Assembly: GCA_964517605.1 (NCBI GenBank)
Contig: CAZFCE010000026.1
Coordinates: 5,744 to 69,743, forward strand
From: J095 sp964517605
Lineage (GTDB): Bacteria > Chloroflexota > Anaerolineae > 4572-78 > J111
Direction: 5' to 3'
Length of the DNA stretch: 64,000 nucleotides
The notes under the pieces were generated by a model. That model made no database searches. It was not told the origin of the DNA and was given only the letters and a program-made list of their open reading frames with translations. Below are positions 63,941 through 64,000 of the stretch, piece after piece (within the stretch, counting starts at the first letter, position 1; the number at the start of each line of letters is the position of its first letter). A program made the position numbers and the translations under genes.

Positions 63941-64000
63941 GCGGGGGCAAAACCTCAACGCGAATGGCCCGAATTGCCCGAATACCGCGAATAATTCCTT

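Noticed and set aside
63731..63994. Open frame of 87 codons with VESWPFN-type repeats
   Set aside because: Same reason: 21-bp units keep any stop-free frame open.

Overview
The window looks like a chromosomal segment of a Chloroflexota bacterium, perhaps an Anaerolineae- or Chloroflexus-like lineage. This is inference from gene content: an oleABCD long-chain olefin set of the kind reported in Chloroflexus, a CtaA-CtaB fusion, a type III polyketide synthase, mevalonate kinase, ThyX, FtsY without an acidic N-terminal domain, many polytopic DUF2723/YfhO-like proteins, and exported proteins with Thr-Pro-Ala linkers. DNA is GC-rich, coding density is high, and strand switches are frequent. I saw no rRNA, tRNA, CRISPR, phage or transposase gene.

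Layout. 1-2190: start of a leftward gene, then a hybrid histidine kinase/response regulator pair behind a possible attenuator. 2189-6129: leftward M20 peptidase, a 21-bp repeat array, glycerophosphodiesterase, HAD phosphatase and two small membrane proteins. 6333-9674: an EndoQ-like nuclease fused to a UvrD-type helicase. 9833-11707: obgE and nadD. 11725-16248: leftward operon of an AAA-TPR-TM-PstS-like protein, an SDR-like protein and a glycosyltransferase-like protein. 16520-21561: twin-CNB protein, small Cys-rich protein, membrane protein, mevalonate kinase, ftsY. 21567-32808: mostly leftward genes for a lipoprotein, DUF2723 protein, HWE-type kinase, type III PKS, CtaA-CtaB, a bare COX2 hairpin, DUF2231, PduO-type adenosyltransferase, zinc-ribbon/HEAT protein, TsaD and Nudix, with one rightward HD hydrolase.

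32257-37933 is one leftward transcription unit: EF-G-like GTPase, ChlI-like AAA+ ATPase, VWA (ChlD-like) protein, UroD-family protein and Nudix. The ATPase and VWA genes appear joined by a -1 frameshift at an A9 run. 38362-47711 is rightward: a membrane protein, a Ser/Thr kinase, three related polytopic membrane proteins and a zinc-ribbon/LysM protein. 47789-53583 holds thyX-oleB-phosphatase-like-oleC-oleD facing oleA, which together should make long-chain alkenes by head-to-head condensation. 53898-61149 is leftward: SPFH protein, membrane proteins, a GT39-like transferase, a homoserine-dehydrogenase-like/ornithine-cyclodeaminase-like pair and a GT4. 61571-63556 is a WD40 exported protein.

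The most distinctive genome-level feature is a heptanucleotide repeat theme. Many gaps, and short stretches inside two coding genes, are built from 7-bp modules. Two arrays use 21-bp (3x7) units, twelve units each, and one of them supplies the stop codon of the adjacent gene. The best leads are the EndoQ-helicase fusion with two clamp-binding motifs, the chelatase frameshift, the AAA-TPR-TM-PstS fusion, and the heptamer repeats.
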